The notes under the pieces were generated by a model, which saw nothing but the letters and a program-made list of their open reading frames with translations, ran no database searches and was not told where the DNA came from. The position numbers and the translations under genes were made by a program. Of a stretch of DNA of 64,000 bases, positions 42,467-51,378 are shown piece after piece. The stretch lies in contig JADJJY010000001.1 of assembly GCA_016706275.1 (NCBI GenBank), forward strand, positions 992,001 to 1,056,000, given 5' to 3'. Within the stretch, counting starts at the first letter, position 1. Every line of letters begins with the position of its first letter. The stretch is from Chloracidobacterium sp. Its GTDB lineage: Bacteria > Acidobacteriota > Blastocatellia > Pyrinomonadales > Pyrinomonadaceae.

Positions 42467-45163
42467 ATGGACGAGAAATATTTTCCAAAAAAGGTCGAGC
42501 AGAAATGGCAGCAGAAATGGGCCGATAGCGGTGCGTTTGAGACTGAGGCCGAGAGCTGCGACGAGCGGCCAAAATTTTACCAGCTCGAGATGCTGCCGTA
42601 CCCGTCGGGCAATCTGCACATGGGGCACGTGCGAAATTATTCCGCAGGCGATGCGATGGCGTGGTACAAGCGGCTCAAAGGGTTTAACGTCATGCACCCG
42701 ATCGGCTGGGATTCATTTGGACAACCGGCAGAGGATGCGGCAGTCAAACGCGGTGTAAATCCCCGTGAGTGGACCGAGGCAAATATCGACACGATGCGTG
42801 GCCAGTTGCAGCGGCTCGGCATCAGCTACGACTGGCGGCGACAGATGTACGCCCACCGTCCGGAATACTACAAATTTGACCAGTGGTTTTTCCTGAAAAT
42901 GTACGAAAAGGGCCTCGCGTACAAGCGTTTGACGCAGGTCAACTGGTGCTCGCACGATCAGGCGACGCTATCGAATGAGCAAGCAAGCGGCGGGCTTTGT
43001 TGGCGATGCGGCAACCCGGTGACCAAGAAAGACCTTGAACAGTGGTTCTTTAAAACGACTGCCTACACCGACCAATTGCTCGACGACATGGCCGAGATCG
43101 AAAGCGGCTGGCCGGCGAATGTTTTGAAACGACAGAGCGACTGGATCGGGCGATCCGAGGGGGCGTTTGTCGATTTTGAGGTCCGCACGTCGGGCGACAC
43201 TTTGTTTTATTGCGACCTCGATGGTGGTACGGCTGAATCGGGAACAGTGCGCGTTTTTACTACGCGTATCGATACGATCTACGGAGCGAATGCTGTCGTA
43301 TTGGCCGCTGAGCATCCCGTAATCCAGGCGAACATCGACCATTTTTCCGAGGATGTCGCGAGCAAGATCGCATTTATTCGTGCCGAGAACACCAAGCCGA
43401 CCGACCACGAAGCCGAGATCGAAAAAGACGGCATCGACACAGGTTTGCGGGCGATCAACCCCTTTAGCGGCGAGGAATTGCCTGTCTGGGTCGGCAACTA
43501 CGTGATGATGGAATACGGCACCGGAGCCGTGATGAGTGTGCCGGCGCACGACGAGCGGGATTTTGAATTTGCAAAGAAATTTGAGCTGCCCATTCGCCAG
43601 GTGATCTCCGAACCGCACATGGAGCACGCCCATCACACGATGCAGGCGATGGCACTAGAGGTTCCGCTCACTGCCTATGGCGTGCTTGTTCATTCGGATT
43701 ATTGGAACGGCAAGACCAGCGAAAATGCAAAACTGGAAATGACCGCGTACGCTGTCAAGCATGGCTTTGGCGAAGCCGCGACGACGTATCGCCTCCGTGA
43801 CTGGGGCGTGTCCCGTCAAAGGTTTTGGGGTTCGCCGATACCAATTGTTTATTGCGATTCGTGCGGGGTTGTGCCGGAAAAATTTGAGAATCTTCCTGTC
43901 AGGTTGCCGGAAACGGCGCCTTTCTCAGGCACGGGCGAATCACCGCTTGCTAAGGTCCCGGAGTTTGTAAATACCGTCTGTCCGACCTGCGAAGGCCCGG
44001 CAAAACGTGAGACGGATACGATGGATACGTTTGTAGATTCGTCGTGGTATTACTTTCGTTACACCGACGCGACGAACGAGGTCTTGCCGTTCGACCCTGA
44101 GATCGCGGCGTATTGGACACCGGTCGATCAGTACATCGGCGGCGACGATCACGCCGTTATGCACCTGATCTATGCTCGTTTTTGGACCAAGATGATGCGT
44201 GATCTAGGGCTGGTGACGTTTAATGAGCCGTTCAAGCGGCTACTCACGCAGGGGATGGTTGTCGGCGAGACGTTTTTTGATGACGCGACCGGCAAAAAAG
44301 TCTATCACATGCCCGGTGACGTTACGGTCACACGCGACGGGAAAGGCAAGATCACCGCAGCGGTCGCAAAAGACGGCGGAGCATTAAAATTCGGCATCGA
44401 GCGGATGTCCAAATCAAAGGGCAACGGTGTCGATCCCGACGAAATGGTCGAGATCTACGGCGCCGATGCCGCCCGGCTGTTCATTATGTTTGCCGCGCCG
44501 ATCGAGAACGAACTCGTCTGGAACGAGGCCGGTATCGAAGGCGGTGTGCGGTTTTTGCAACGTGTTTGGCGGCAGGTTTACAAATGGCGAACGGCGATCG
44601 GTGAAGCGGAACGAACGCCACTGGTTAACGGCGAAGGCGTGACGCCGGCATCGAGGAAACTGCGTCAAAAGACGCATCAGACGATCAAGCGCGTGACGGA
44701 TAGTTTTGAGGCCCTGCAATTTAACACGCCGGTCGCGGCGTTGATGGAGTTGTCGAATGCGGTCGGCGATATTGGCGTTGATCCGACAAATGCGACCGAG
44801 AGCGACCTTTTTGCTATTCGCGAAGCATTGACGAGCCTGGTCTTGATGCTGACGCCGTTCGCTCCGCATACTGCCGAGGAGTTGTACGCGGTGATCATCG
44901 ACAACGACGACGGCATTATCGCCAACGGTGCCTGCTTTCCGGAATACAGCGAAGATCTGGCAAAGGCGGACGAGATCGAGATACCGGTTCAGATCAACGG
45001 CAAGCTGCGTTCGCGGATATTGGCCGCCCCCGGAACGTCGGATGATGAACTTCAGCGAATGGCATTTGCCGACGAAAAGACACGCGAATTTACCGACGGT
45101 AAAGAGGTCGTAAAGGTCATAGTTGTGCCGAACCGATTGATAAATATTGTCGTAAAAGGTTGA
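42467..45163 (+). CDS. leuS: Leucyl-tRNA synthetase
   Basis: An 898-residue class I synthetase that charges tRNA-Leu. The HIGH motif is MLPYPSGNLHMGHVRNY, KMSKS is ERMSKSKGNGVDPDE, and the editing domain (about 225-420) contains VFTTRIDTIYGANAVVL. The zinc-ribbon-like WCSHD and CWRCGNPV and the late YCDSCGVVPE / TVCPTCEGPAKRE pairs are present, and the anticodon and C-terminal domains are intact. The length is at the long end of the bacterial range. It is transcribed alone. A 200-base upstream gap shows a GCAGACG/CGTCTGC pair (42290-42336) but no T-box. Confidence 0.97.
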   Translation: MDEKYFPKKVEQKWQQKWADSGAFETEAESCDERPKFYQLEMLPYPSGNLHMGHVRNYSAGDAMAWYKRLKGFNVMHPIGWDSFGQPAEDAAVKRGVNPREWTEANIDTMRGQLQRLGISYDWRRQMYAHRPEYYKFDQWFFLKMYEKGLAYKRLTQVNWCSHDQATLSNEQASGGLCWRCGNPVTKKDLEQWFFKTTAYTDQLLDDMAEIESGWPANVLKRQSDWIGRSEGAFVDFEVRTSGDTLFYCDLDGGTAESGTVRVFTTRIDTIYGANAVVLAAEHPVIQANIDHFSEDVASKIAFIRAENTKPTDHEAEIEKDGIDTGLRAINPFSGEELPVWVGNYVMMEYGTGAVMSVPAHDERDFEFAKKFELPIRQVISEPHMEHAHHTMQAMALEVPLTAYGVLVHSDYWNGKTSENAKLEMTAYAVKHGFGEAATTYRLRDWGVSRQRFWGSPIPIVYCDSCGVVPEKFENLPVRLPETAPFSGTGESPLAKVPEFVNTVCPTCEGPAKRETDTMDTFVDSSWYYFRYTDATNEVLPFDPEIAAYWTPVDQYIGGDDHAVMHLIYARFWTKMMRDLGLVTFNEPFKRLLTQGMVVGETFFDDATGKKVYHMPGDVTVTRDGKGKITAAVAKDGGALKFGIERMSKSKGNGVDPDEMVEIYGADAARLFIMFAAPIENELVWNEAGIEGGVRFLQRVWRQVYKWRTAIGEAERTPLVNGEGVTPASRKLRQKTHQTIKRVTDSFEALQFNTPVAALMELSNAVGDIGVDPTNATESDLFAIREALTSLVLMLTPFAPHTAEELYAVIIDNDDGIIANGACFPEYSEDLAKADEIEIPVQINGKLRSRILAAPGTSDDELQRMAFADEKTREFTDGKEVVKVIVVPNRLINIVVKG

Positions 45164-45274
45164 GCGGATGTACGATGACTTCATCCTTGCTTGCGGGAGG
45201 CAAAAAAACTAAAATCAATTGGTGCTTTAACGGTACTTTTGCGCCTGTTGGATCATCTAAATCATTGCGGTCGT

Positions 45275-45280
45275 TATAAT
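45275..45280 (+). promoter_or_regulatory. Candidate -10 element for the kinase operon
   Basis: A TATAAT lies 30 bases before the ATG at 45310. No well-spaced -35 is seen, and no obvious ribosome binding site precedes the start codon. Confidence 0.35.
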
Positions 45281-45309
45281 TGAGATACTTCCCTTTGGTG
45301 TGTTGCTAA

Positions 45310-47532
45310 ATGAAAGAATGCCAGCTCTGTAAAAACTGTTTCGCCGACGATGTTGCGACCTGTCCGCATGACGGGATGCCAACATCGCACACCATTGCGG
45401 GCGAGCCTGTTTTGGAGGGCAAATACCATCTCGAATGCCGCATTGGCCAGGGCGGCATGGGCGTTGTGTACAAGGCCCGCCACGCATTTCTCAAAACCCA
45501 GCTTGCGATCAAAGTCATCCTGCCCGACCTCGTCGGTAACGATCCGCAGCTCGTCACGCGATTTAGACAAGAGGCACTCGCTGCGGCCGCCATTCGGCAT
45601 CAGAACGTCGTCGGCGTAACCGATTACGGCGTCATCGACGGCAGTTTGCCATTTTTGGTCATGGAGTATGTTGAGGGCGAATCGCTCCACGATCTGCTAG
45701 CTCGCGAAAAAGCTCTGTCGCCCGAACGTGCTCTTGAGCTAATGTCTGCCGTTTGCGCAGGTGTCGGTGCCGCCCATCATCAGGGCATCGTCCACCGCGA
45801 TCTAAAGCCGCTCAATGTGATGATCTGCAGCGACAAGCCTAATCTTTCGCAAGCGGTCAAGATACTTGATTTTGGCCTCGCAAAGATCAAATCCGGCGAG
45901 CTTTTGGGTTCCTTTATTCAAGCTCAGACTACAGGACTGATGGGTTCGCCATATTATATGGCACCCGAACAATGGGCCGACGAAGAGCCTGATGCACGCT
46001 CAGATGTTTATTCGCTCGGCGTGATGTTTTTCCAGATGGTTGCGGGCGATGTTCCGTTCAAAGGCTCGTCGATACCGGCGATCATGAAAAAGCACATCAG
46101 CGACCCGGCTCCGACATTTGCCGACTATGGTACCCGGGTCTCGCTCGAACTCGAAAAGGCTGTCCTACATACTCTGCAAAAAGACAAGACCCAGCGAACG
46201 GCAACGGTTGAGCAGTTTGTCGAAGAATTGACCGCCGCGATACATCCCGGAGCGGCGACGATCCATAGTTCGGTCGGTAGGTCGTTGCCAGTATCTTCGC
46301 TAAAAGTTATTACAAAACCGCCGCAATCAAAGGTTTTTGTCGATAATGTCTCGGTCGGCGAAACGCAAAATGACGGTGCTCTGCTGCTCGAGGGCATCCA
46401 GAGCGGCAATCATCACCTGCGGATCAGCCACAACGGCTTTAAAGACTGGTTTGGCGATGTCGTCTGTGACGGCAAGCCGCAACAGGTCGTCGCCGAACTA
46501 CAGCCGGGTGTGACGGATTCGCGCTCGGCGATACCGATGCCGGCGGATGTAACGGTCAGCGGATCGGGAAGGTTAGACGATTCTCATTTTCAAGCCACCG
46601 TCGTCAACGACTCAATGGGCCAGACCGCATCGCATGTGTATGGCACCCAGTCGCTTCCGCCTAAAAAGGCCGGAAAGTCCGCCGCCATTTTGGGAATTCT
46701 CGGCGTATTAGCACTCTTTTTGATCGTTGGCGGAGGTATCGGTGCAGCGTATATGATGGGGGTTTTCGGCAGCAAGGTCGGCCCCGGTGGAAATAATGCC
46801 GGTACGCCTACTCCGTCCGGAACACCTGTCGTCGCGGCGAAAGCCGATCTGGTAGCGATACCTGGTGGGACCTTCATGATGGGCAGCGATAGCGGTCTCG
46901 ATAATCAAAAACCGGCACATAGCGTTACGGTACAGCCCTTCAAGATGGATAAGACCGAGGTCACAAACGCAGAGTATTATGCGTTTACAACAGCGACCAG
47001 CTATCCTGCGGACAAGCTAGGTCAATGGACCAACCTAAAGCCGACTCCTGGACAGGAGAATATGCCGGTACGCTTTGTGAATATGGATGACATCAAAGCG
47101 TTCATTGACTGGCGTTCAAAACGTGACGGCGTAACATATCGATTGCCAACGGAAGAAGAGTGGGAGTTTGCAGCTCGAAATGGTGGGAAGAATAATAAGT
47201 ACCCGTGGGGCGACGAGTTTAAGAAGAATTGCGCGGTGGTCGATAAAGACAACACCGAGCCGGATCGTGTTGGGTCGAACTCGTGTGCAAACGACTGGGG
47301 AGTCGTCGATCTGATCGGCAATGTTTATGAATGGACGGGTTCAAAGGCGAGCCTTTATCCTGGCAGTAAGGGTGAAATGAAGCCGACGAAAGAGTTAATT
47401 TACATGATCCGCGGTGGGGCAGCATTGAACAAATCGGCAGGTGAATTTGGCATTACTTCGATGTTCCGGGTGGATGTCGATGGAGCTAAACGGGATAAGG
47501 AAATAGGCTTTAGGCTCGTTACGCAGAATTAG
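45310..47532 (+). CDS. Ser/Thr protein kinase with zinc ribbon, PEGA, transmembrane helix and FGE-sulfatase domain
   Basis: A 740-residue membrane kinase. It begins with a CxxCxx(C) zinc ribbon (CQLCKNCFADDVATCPHDG). The kinase domain (about 38-300) is complete: RIGQGGMGVVYKA, Lys68 in LAIKVI, HRDLKPLNVM, DFGLA and MAPEQW. A PEGA-like beta domain (about 340-395) follows, then one membrane helix (ILGILGVLALFLIVGGGIGAAYMMGVF, about 460-488). The extracytoplasmic end (about 510-740) is a sulfatase-modifying-factor (FGE) domain: IPGGTFMMGSDSG, KTEVTNAEYYAF, LPTEEEWEFAARNGG, NVYEWTGS and GFRLV. This domain could sense or act outside the cell while the kinase signals inside. The TPR gene follows after 22 bases. 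Confidence 0.88.
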   Translation: MKECQLCKNCFADDVATCPHDGMPTSHTIAGEPVLEGKYHLECRIGQGGMGVVYKARHAFLKTQLAIKVILPDLVGNDPQLVTRFRQEALAAAAIRHQNVVGVTDYGVIDGSLPFLVMEYVEGESLHDLLAREKALSPERALELMSAVCAGVGAAHHQGIVHRDLKPLNVMICSDKPNLSQAVKILDFGLAKIKSGELLGSFIQAQTTGLMGSPYYMAPEQWADEEPDARSDVYSLGVMFFQMVAGDVPFKGSSIPAIMKKHISDPAPTFADYGTRVSLELEKAVLHTLQKDKTQRTATVEQFVEELTAAIHPGAATIHSSVGRSLPVSSLKVITKPPQSKVFVDNVSVGETQNDGALLLEGIQSGNHHLRISHNGFKDWFGDVVCDGKPQQVVAELQPGVTDSRSAIPMPADVTVSGSGRLDDSHFQATVVNDSMGQTASHVYGTQSLPPKKAGKSAAILGILGVLALFLIVGGGIGAAYMMGVFGSKVGPGGNNAGTPTPSGTPVVAAKADLVAIPGGTFMMGSDSGLDNQKPAHSVTVQPFKMDKTEVTNAEYYAFTTATSYPADKLGQWTNLKPTPGQENMPVRFVNMDDIKAFIDWRSKRDGVTYRLPTEEEWEFAARNGGKNNKYPWGDEFKKNCAVVDKDNTEPDRVGSNSCANDWGVVDLIGNVYEWTGSKASLYPGSKGEMKPTKELIYMIRGGAALNKSAGEFGITSMFRVDVDGAKRDKEIGFRLVTQN

Positions 47533-47554
47533 GCTCCCCGAGAGGGAGGTTATT

Positions 47555-48928
47555 ATGAGCAGTTTTTCCAGGCTCTTTGCAATCATTGCTTCGATCGGGA
47601 TCGGGGCGATCTGTGTCTCGGGGCAGGACCTCGGTAGCAGCAATAAGCTGTTTGGCGGGGCGAAACCCACAACGACAGCCAAGCCTAAAACTGTAAAGAA
47701 AACGACTCCTAAGAAAAAGGTCACGATAGCCAAAACGGCCGCACCAAAACCAAAGCCGGCAAAACCTAAAACAACAAAACCGGTAACGAAACCGGGTTCA
47801 AACACCACAGCAGTTAAGCCCAAAACGACGCCGAAAACAACCGGCGGCAATTCAGGGCCTAAGACGTTTGAGGTAAGGCCGTCTAAGCCCGCTGAACGCG
47901 AGGTTCCGGTAACCGCCGCATCGAATAGGCTTTACGAATCTTTGATACAGGAAGGCAACACCGCCCGCGATGACCGAAACTATGCGGCCGCCGAAACCGC
48001 TTATCAGCGTGCCCGGGCGATCAAGCCAAAAGATTCGCGTGCCGTTTATGGCCTCGGTAATCTGTACAGTGATCAGCAGCGTTGGGAAGAAGCCGAGACT
48101 GCGTACCGAACCGCTTTGCAGATCGACCCTAAAGAGTCGATCACGCATGTCGCGTTGAGTTACGTGTTGACTCAGCCGCTTTCAGCACCCAATCTGTCGG
48201 ATAGGTATGAAGAGGCTGAAAAGCTTGCACGAACTGCGATACAGCTTGCACCAAGGAATCAACTGGCTTTTGATCAACTCGGTGTCTCGATGGAGCTGCG
48301 CGGCCTGATCGGAGCCGAGACCGAAAATGCATACCGTAGGGCTATCGAGCTAGATCCGTCGTTTGCTCCGGCTTACGCACATTTAGGCCGTCTGCTCAGG
48401 CGTCGCGGACTTACAAAAGAATCTGCTGCCGCATATCAGAACGCCATACAGCGTTCGACCGATGTGGCGACAATGATACTCGTCGCTGACGTAATGCAGT
48501 CAGAACAGCGTTACGCCGAGTCGGAAAGGCTATTGAGAAAAGCGGTCGAGGGAGATCCGAAAAACCCATCAGCTCTGCTGTTGCTTGGGCGTGCTTATAT
48601 TGCGCAAGGAAACTTCGTCGAGGCCGAATCGATCCTCCGCCGCAGCCTCGGTGTCAGTGCTAATAGCTTTATGCCCAATAGTTTGCTCGGGTCGCTGTAT
48701 ACGCGTCAGGGGCGGTTTGAACAGGCCGAGAGTGCATTGTTACAAGCGGTTCGCAGCGTTCCGCTCAGCGAAAAACGGCGTCTCTCGCAACAATTTGAGG
48801 CAGTTGGTGACGGCTACTTGAAAACCGGGCGTCGAATAAGTGCCCAGCGATCGTATATGCAGGCGATATCGCTTGACGGTGAGAATCCTGCTCTCGCTTT
48901 AAAACTCAATAGATCACAAGGGGGTTAG
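47555..48928 (+). CDS. Exported TPR protein with a Lys/Pro/Thr-rich linker
   Basis: A 457-residue protein. A signal peptide (FAIIASIGIGAICVSG, then QDLG) is followed by a very basic, low-complexity linker of about 80 residues (KTTPKKKVTIAKTAAPKPKP). Residues about 125-457 hold eight to nine tetratricopeptide repeats (e.g. AETAYQRARAIKPKDSRAVYGLGNLY). GAGAGGGAGG lies before the ATG. It is likely to be cotranscribed with the kinase at 45310 and may act with it in the envelope, although no direct evidence is in the sequence. Confidence 0.8.
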   Translation: MSSFSRLFAIIASIGIGAICVSGQDLGSSNKLFGGAKPTTTAKPKTVKKTTPKKKVTIAKTAAPKPKPAKPKTTKPVTKPGSNTTAVKPKTTPKTTGGNSGPKTFEVRPSKPAEREVPVTAASNRLYESLIQEGNTARDDRNYAAAETAYQRARAIKPKDSRAVYGLGNLYSDQQRWEEAETAYRTALQIDPKESITHVALSYVLTQPLSAPNLSDRYEEAEKLARTAIQLAPRNQLAFDQLGVSMELRGLIGAETENAYRRAIELDPSFAPAYAHLGRLLRRRGLTKESAAAYQNAIQRSTDVATMILVADVMQSEQRYAESERLLRKAVEGDPKNPSALLLLGRAYIAQGNFVEAESILRRSLGVSANSFMPNSLLGSLYTRQGRFEQAESALLQAVRSVPLSEKRRLSQQFEAVGDGYLKTGRRISAQRSYMQAISLDGENPALALKLNRSQGG

Positions 48929-49044
48929 CCGTTAGATCCATTTATTCAATTTCGCCGGATCACTGAAATCCGGTATCTATTGTCTGTATTTGCTTTAAGT
49001 ATCTTTGTGTTTCCGGCACATCATACAATGGCGGCGAAAAAACA

Positions 49045-51303
49045 ATGACAGCGGAAGTGTATTGTCCTAAATGCGGGCAAAATTTTGAAGAGGGATCGAG
49101 GCGATTTTGCCCGACCGATGGTTCGCGCCTGATCTCTGATTCGTACGACCAGCCAACAACTCCCGGTGTGTTCTCAAACCTTATACCAAAGACTGCTCCG
49201 GTCGGCGGGGCAGATGAAGTTTTGTCTGAATCGCCAAAAGTTATTGTAAGAGAACCTGAATTAGACCTTTTCGGCGATAAGAAGGAAGTTCTAGACGACG
49301 ATCTGCCTTTTTTTGAGCTAGATGATATCCAACCGATTGTCGTCGAGCAACCAGAATTTGTACCGCCGCCGCCATTACAAATTCCAGAGCTGCCATCAGA
49401 ACCGCGACCGGCCGCGCGAAAAATAAACCCGTATGACATCCCCGCGGGACACGTCGAGCTTGGCGACAGTGAGCGGACGGCGAGTGTCGTTAACGATTTT
49501 GACGCAAATGAGCCTGACGGTTTTGTCGGCCGTATGGTCAAGGGGCGCTATAAGGTCACGGAGTATCTCGGCGGTGATGAGACGGGGCTCGCTTACCTTG
49601 CCGATGACAAGATCGCCAGCGACAAAATGGTGTTGGTCCGCATCCTACTCGAAGAGGACGCCGACCCGATGATGGAGAGCATACTTGCTGAAGAGCGTGT
49701 GTCGCTATCACATTTTAGCCATCCGAATATCGCACGGCTCGTCGATTCCGGGGCATTCACAAACGGCACGGAATTTCTCATCAGCGAATATACCGACGCC
49801 TTGTCCGTACGCGACATCCTGAGCATACACGGTAAGTTTCACGCCGCCCGTACCGCTCGGGTTATTCGTCAGGCGTCATATGCACTGAGCGAAGCGCATC
49901 AGGAAGGCATCATCCACCGTGACATACGGCCTGAAAACATCATACTGTCGATTTCCGACACGGACACCGAGCAAATAAAGCTTGTAAATTTTGGTGCGTC
50001 TAACGGCGACCCAAATCCGCACAACGCGGCGTATAAAGCACCTGAGATACTCGATGGACGCGTCTCGACGGCGGCAAGTGATACGTATTCGCTGGCGGTC
50101 GTGGCATATGAGATGTTGACGGGTAATGTACCATTCGAAGGCGAGAGCACCAAAGAGCTCATGCGTTTGCAGCACGGCGGGCTAAAGAATAGGCCGTCGC
50201 AAACCGGTCCGGGTATCTCGCCCGAGACGGACGAGGTTTTTGAAAAGGCGTTTGCGTTCAAAGCTGTTGGACGGTATTCAAAGGCTCGTGAATTTGGCGA
50301 TGCTCTTTTTGACGCATTGACCGATGTGCCGCAAGTTTTGGCACCGGGCGCTTTTGTTGCAGATGAAGTGGTCAAGGTGTCAGCGGACGACATTGTTCCC
50401 GATGCACGTGTAGTTTCCGCCGAGCCAAAGGTCGAGATATTAAAACCGCTCGAAACGGCCCCGGTAACAAAACAGGTCGAACCGGCGTGGAAGAACCGCT
50501 CGCCTGAACCGCCACAAGAAGAGACCTCACGGGGGAAAATACTAGCGGTTGTCGGGATACTTGTTTTGCTTGCGCTGGTGGTATTTGGTTTGTACTATTT
50601 TCTAGGCTCATCCGGCCCAAAGCCGGTTGACACCAACGCCGCACAAAATATCAACGGCCCTTCGACGCCGACGATCACATCGGATACAGAGATGCCGCCG
50701 CAGCCGCGCAAGATCGCTCAGCCTGCGAATACTGAGTATTACTCCAACAATAAGCAAAATCTCAAAGGGGATCTGCTACGTAATTTTGTCGGATTTTCGC
50801 TTTACTATCCAAAAGAGTGGAAGATCAACGGCCCGCAGGAAAGTGTTACTGCCGGTGGACGCGGTAAGTTTTTAGACATATCGCGCTCGACGCCCGAGGG
50901 CAAACTCAAGGAGCAGATGCTCGTTAGCTATTACCCGAGCAAAGGCACGTTTAACAACGACGCTGACAAATTCCCGCAGATGGTCAAAGAGACCAACGAG
51001 ACACTTAAGAAGCTGCTGCCGGGTTATCAGATGGTGTCCGAGGGCGAGATCAAGCTGAATGGCGACTGGCGTGCGTATGAGGTCAAATTTCAGGGTGGTG
51101 GCACCTCCGAGACCGGCGAGAAACTCGTCGTCTGGGGACGTCGTCTATTTATCCCTGCATCGCGGCTCGATGCCCGCAACGGTTTTGAGATCACAATGCT
51201 TTCGACATCACTAGCCGACGAGGTCAAAAGCGTTGACGACGTCGGCGTTCACGGCGAACTTGCTTCGATCCTCTACAGTTTTGAACCGACTCAAAACTTT
51301 TAG
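49045..51303 (+). CDS. Kinase-like membrane protein, predicted pseudokinase
   Basis: A 752-residue protein. An N-terminal zinc ribbon (YCPKCGQNFEEGSRRFCPTDG) is followed by an acidic linker and a kinase fold (about 168-430). Key residues differ from active kinases: the VAIK Lys is Arg199 (MVLVRILL), and DFG is Asn315-Phe-Gly (LVNFGAS). HRD (291-293) and the catalytic-loop Asn298 remain. This predicts weak or no catalysis. A membrane helix (ILAVVGILVLLALVVFGLYYFLG, about 510-532) precedes an extracytoplasmic domain (about 560-752) with no recognised family (FVGFSLYYPKEWKINGPQES). It probably signals by binding. It lies 116 bases after the TPR gene in the same direction. Confidence 0.82.
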   Translation: MTAEVYCPKCGQNFEEGSRRFCPTDGSRLISDSYDQPTTPGVFSNLIPKTAPVGGADEVLSESPKVIVREPELDLFGDKKEVLDDDLPFFELDDIQPIVVEQPEFVPPPPLQIPELPSEPRPAARKINPYDIPAGHVELGDSERTASVVNDFDANEPDGFVGRMVKGRYKVTEYLGGDETGLAYLADDKIASDKMVLVRILLEEDADPMMESILAEERVSLSHFSHPNIARLVDSGAFTNGTEFLISEYTDALSVRDILSIHGKFHAARTARVIRQASYALSEAHQEGIIHRDIRPENIILSISDTDTEQIKLVNFGASNGDPNPHNAAYKAPEILDGRVSTAASDTYSLAVVAYEMLTGNVPFEGESTKELMRLQHGGLKNRPSQTGPGISPETDEVFEKAFAFKAVGRYSKAREFGDALFDALTDVPQVLAPGAFVADEVVKVSADDIVPDARVVSAEPKVEILKPLETAPVTKQVEPAWKNRSPEPPQEETSRGKILAVVGILVLLALVVFGLYYFLGSSGPKPVDTNAAQNINGPSTPTITSDTEMPPQPRKIAQPANTEYYSNNKQNLKGDLLRNFVGFSLYYPKEWKINGPQESVTAGGRGKFLDISRSTPEGKLKEQMLVSYYPSKGTFNNDADKFPQMVKETNETLKKLLPGYQMVSEGEIKLNGDWRAYEVKFQGGGTSETGEKLVVWGRRLFIPASRLDARNGFEITMLSTSLADEVKSVDDVGVHGELASILYSFEPTQNF

Positions 51304-51327
51304 GCCTCTCAAGAATGTGAAAAAAAT

Positions 51328-51354
51328 AGCCCGGCGATCACTCGCCGGGCTTTT
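51328..51354. terminator. Bidirectional rho-independent terminator
   Basis: AGCCCGGCGA and TCGCCGGGCT pair perfectly around a 4-base loop, with A-run on the left and TTTT on the right. It separates the convergent pseudokinase and BNR-protein genes. Confidence 0.92.
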
Positions 51355-51378
51355 AAGTTAAAGAGAGTCAGAACCTGT

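Noticed and set aside
42968..43636. A 222-codon open frame antisense to leuS (and a 256-codon one at 44414-45184)
   Set aside because: Both lie wholly inside leuS on the other strand, show no recognisable domain, and follow from the codon pattern of the real gene.
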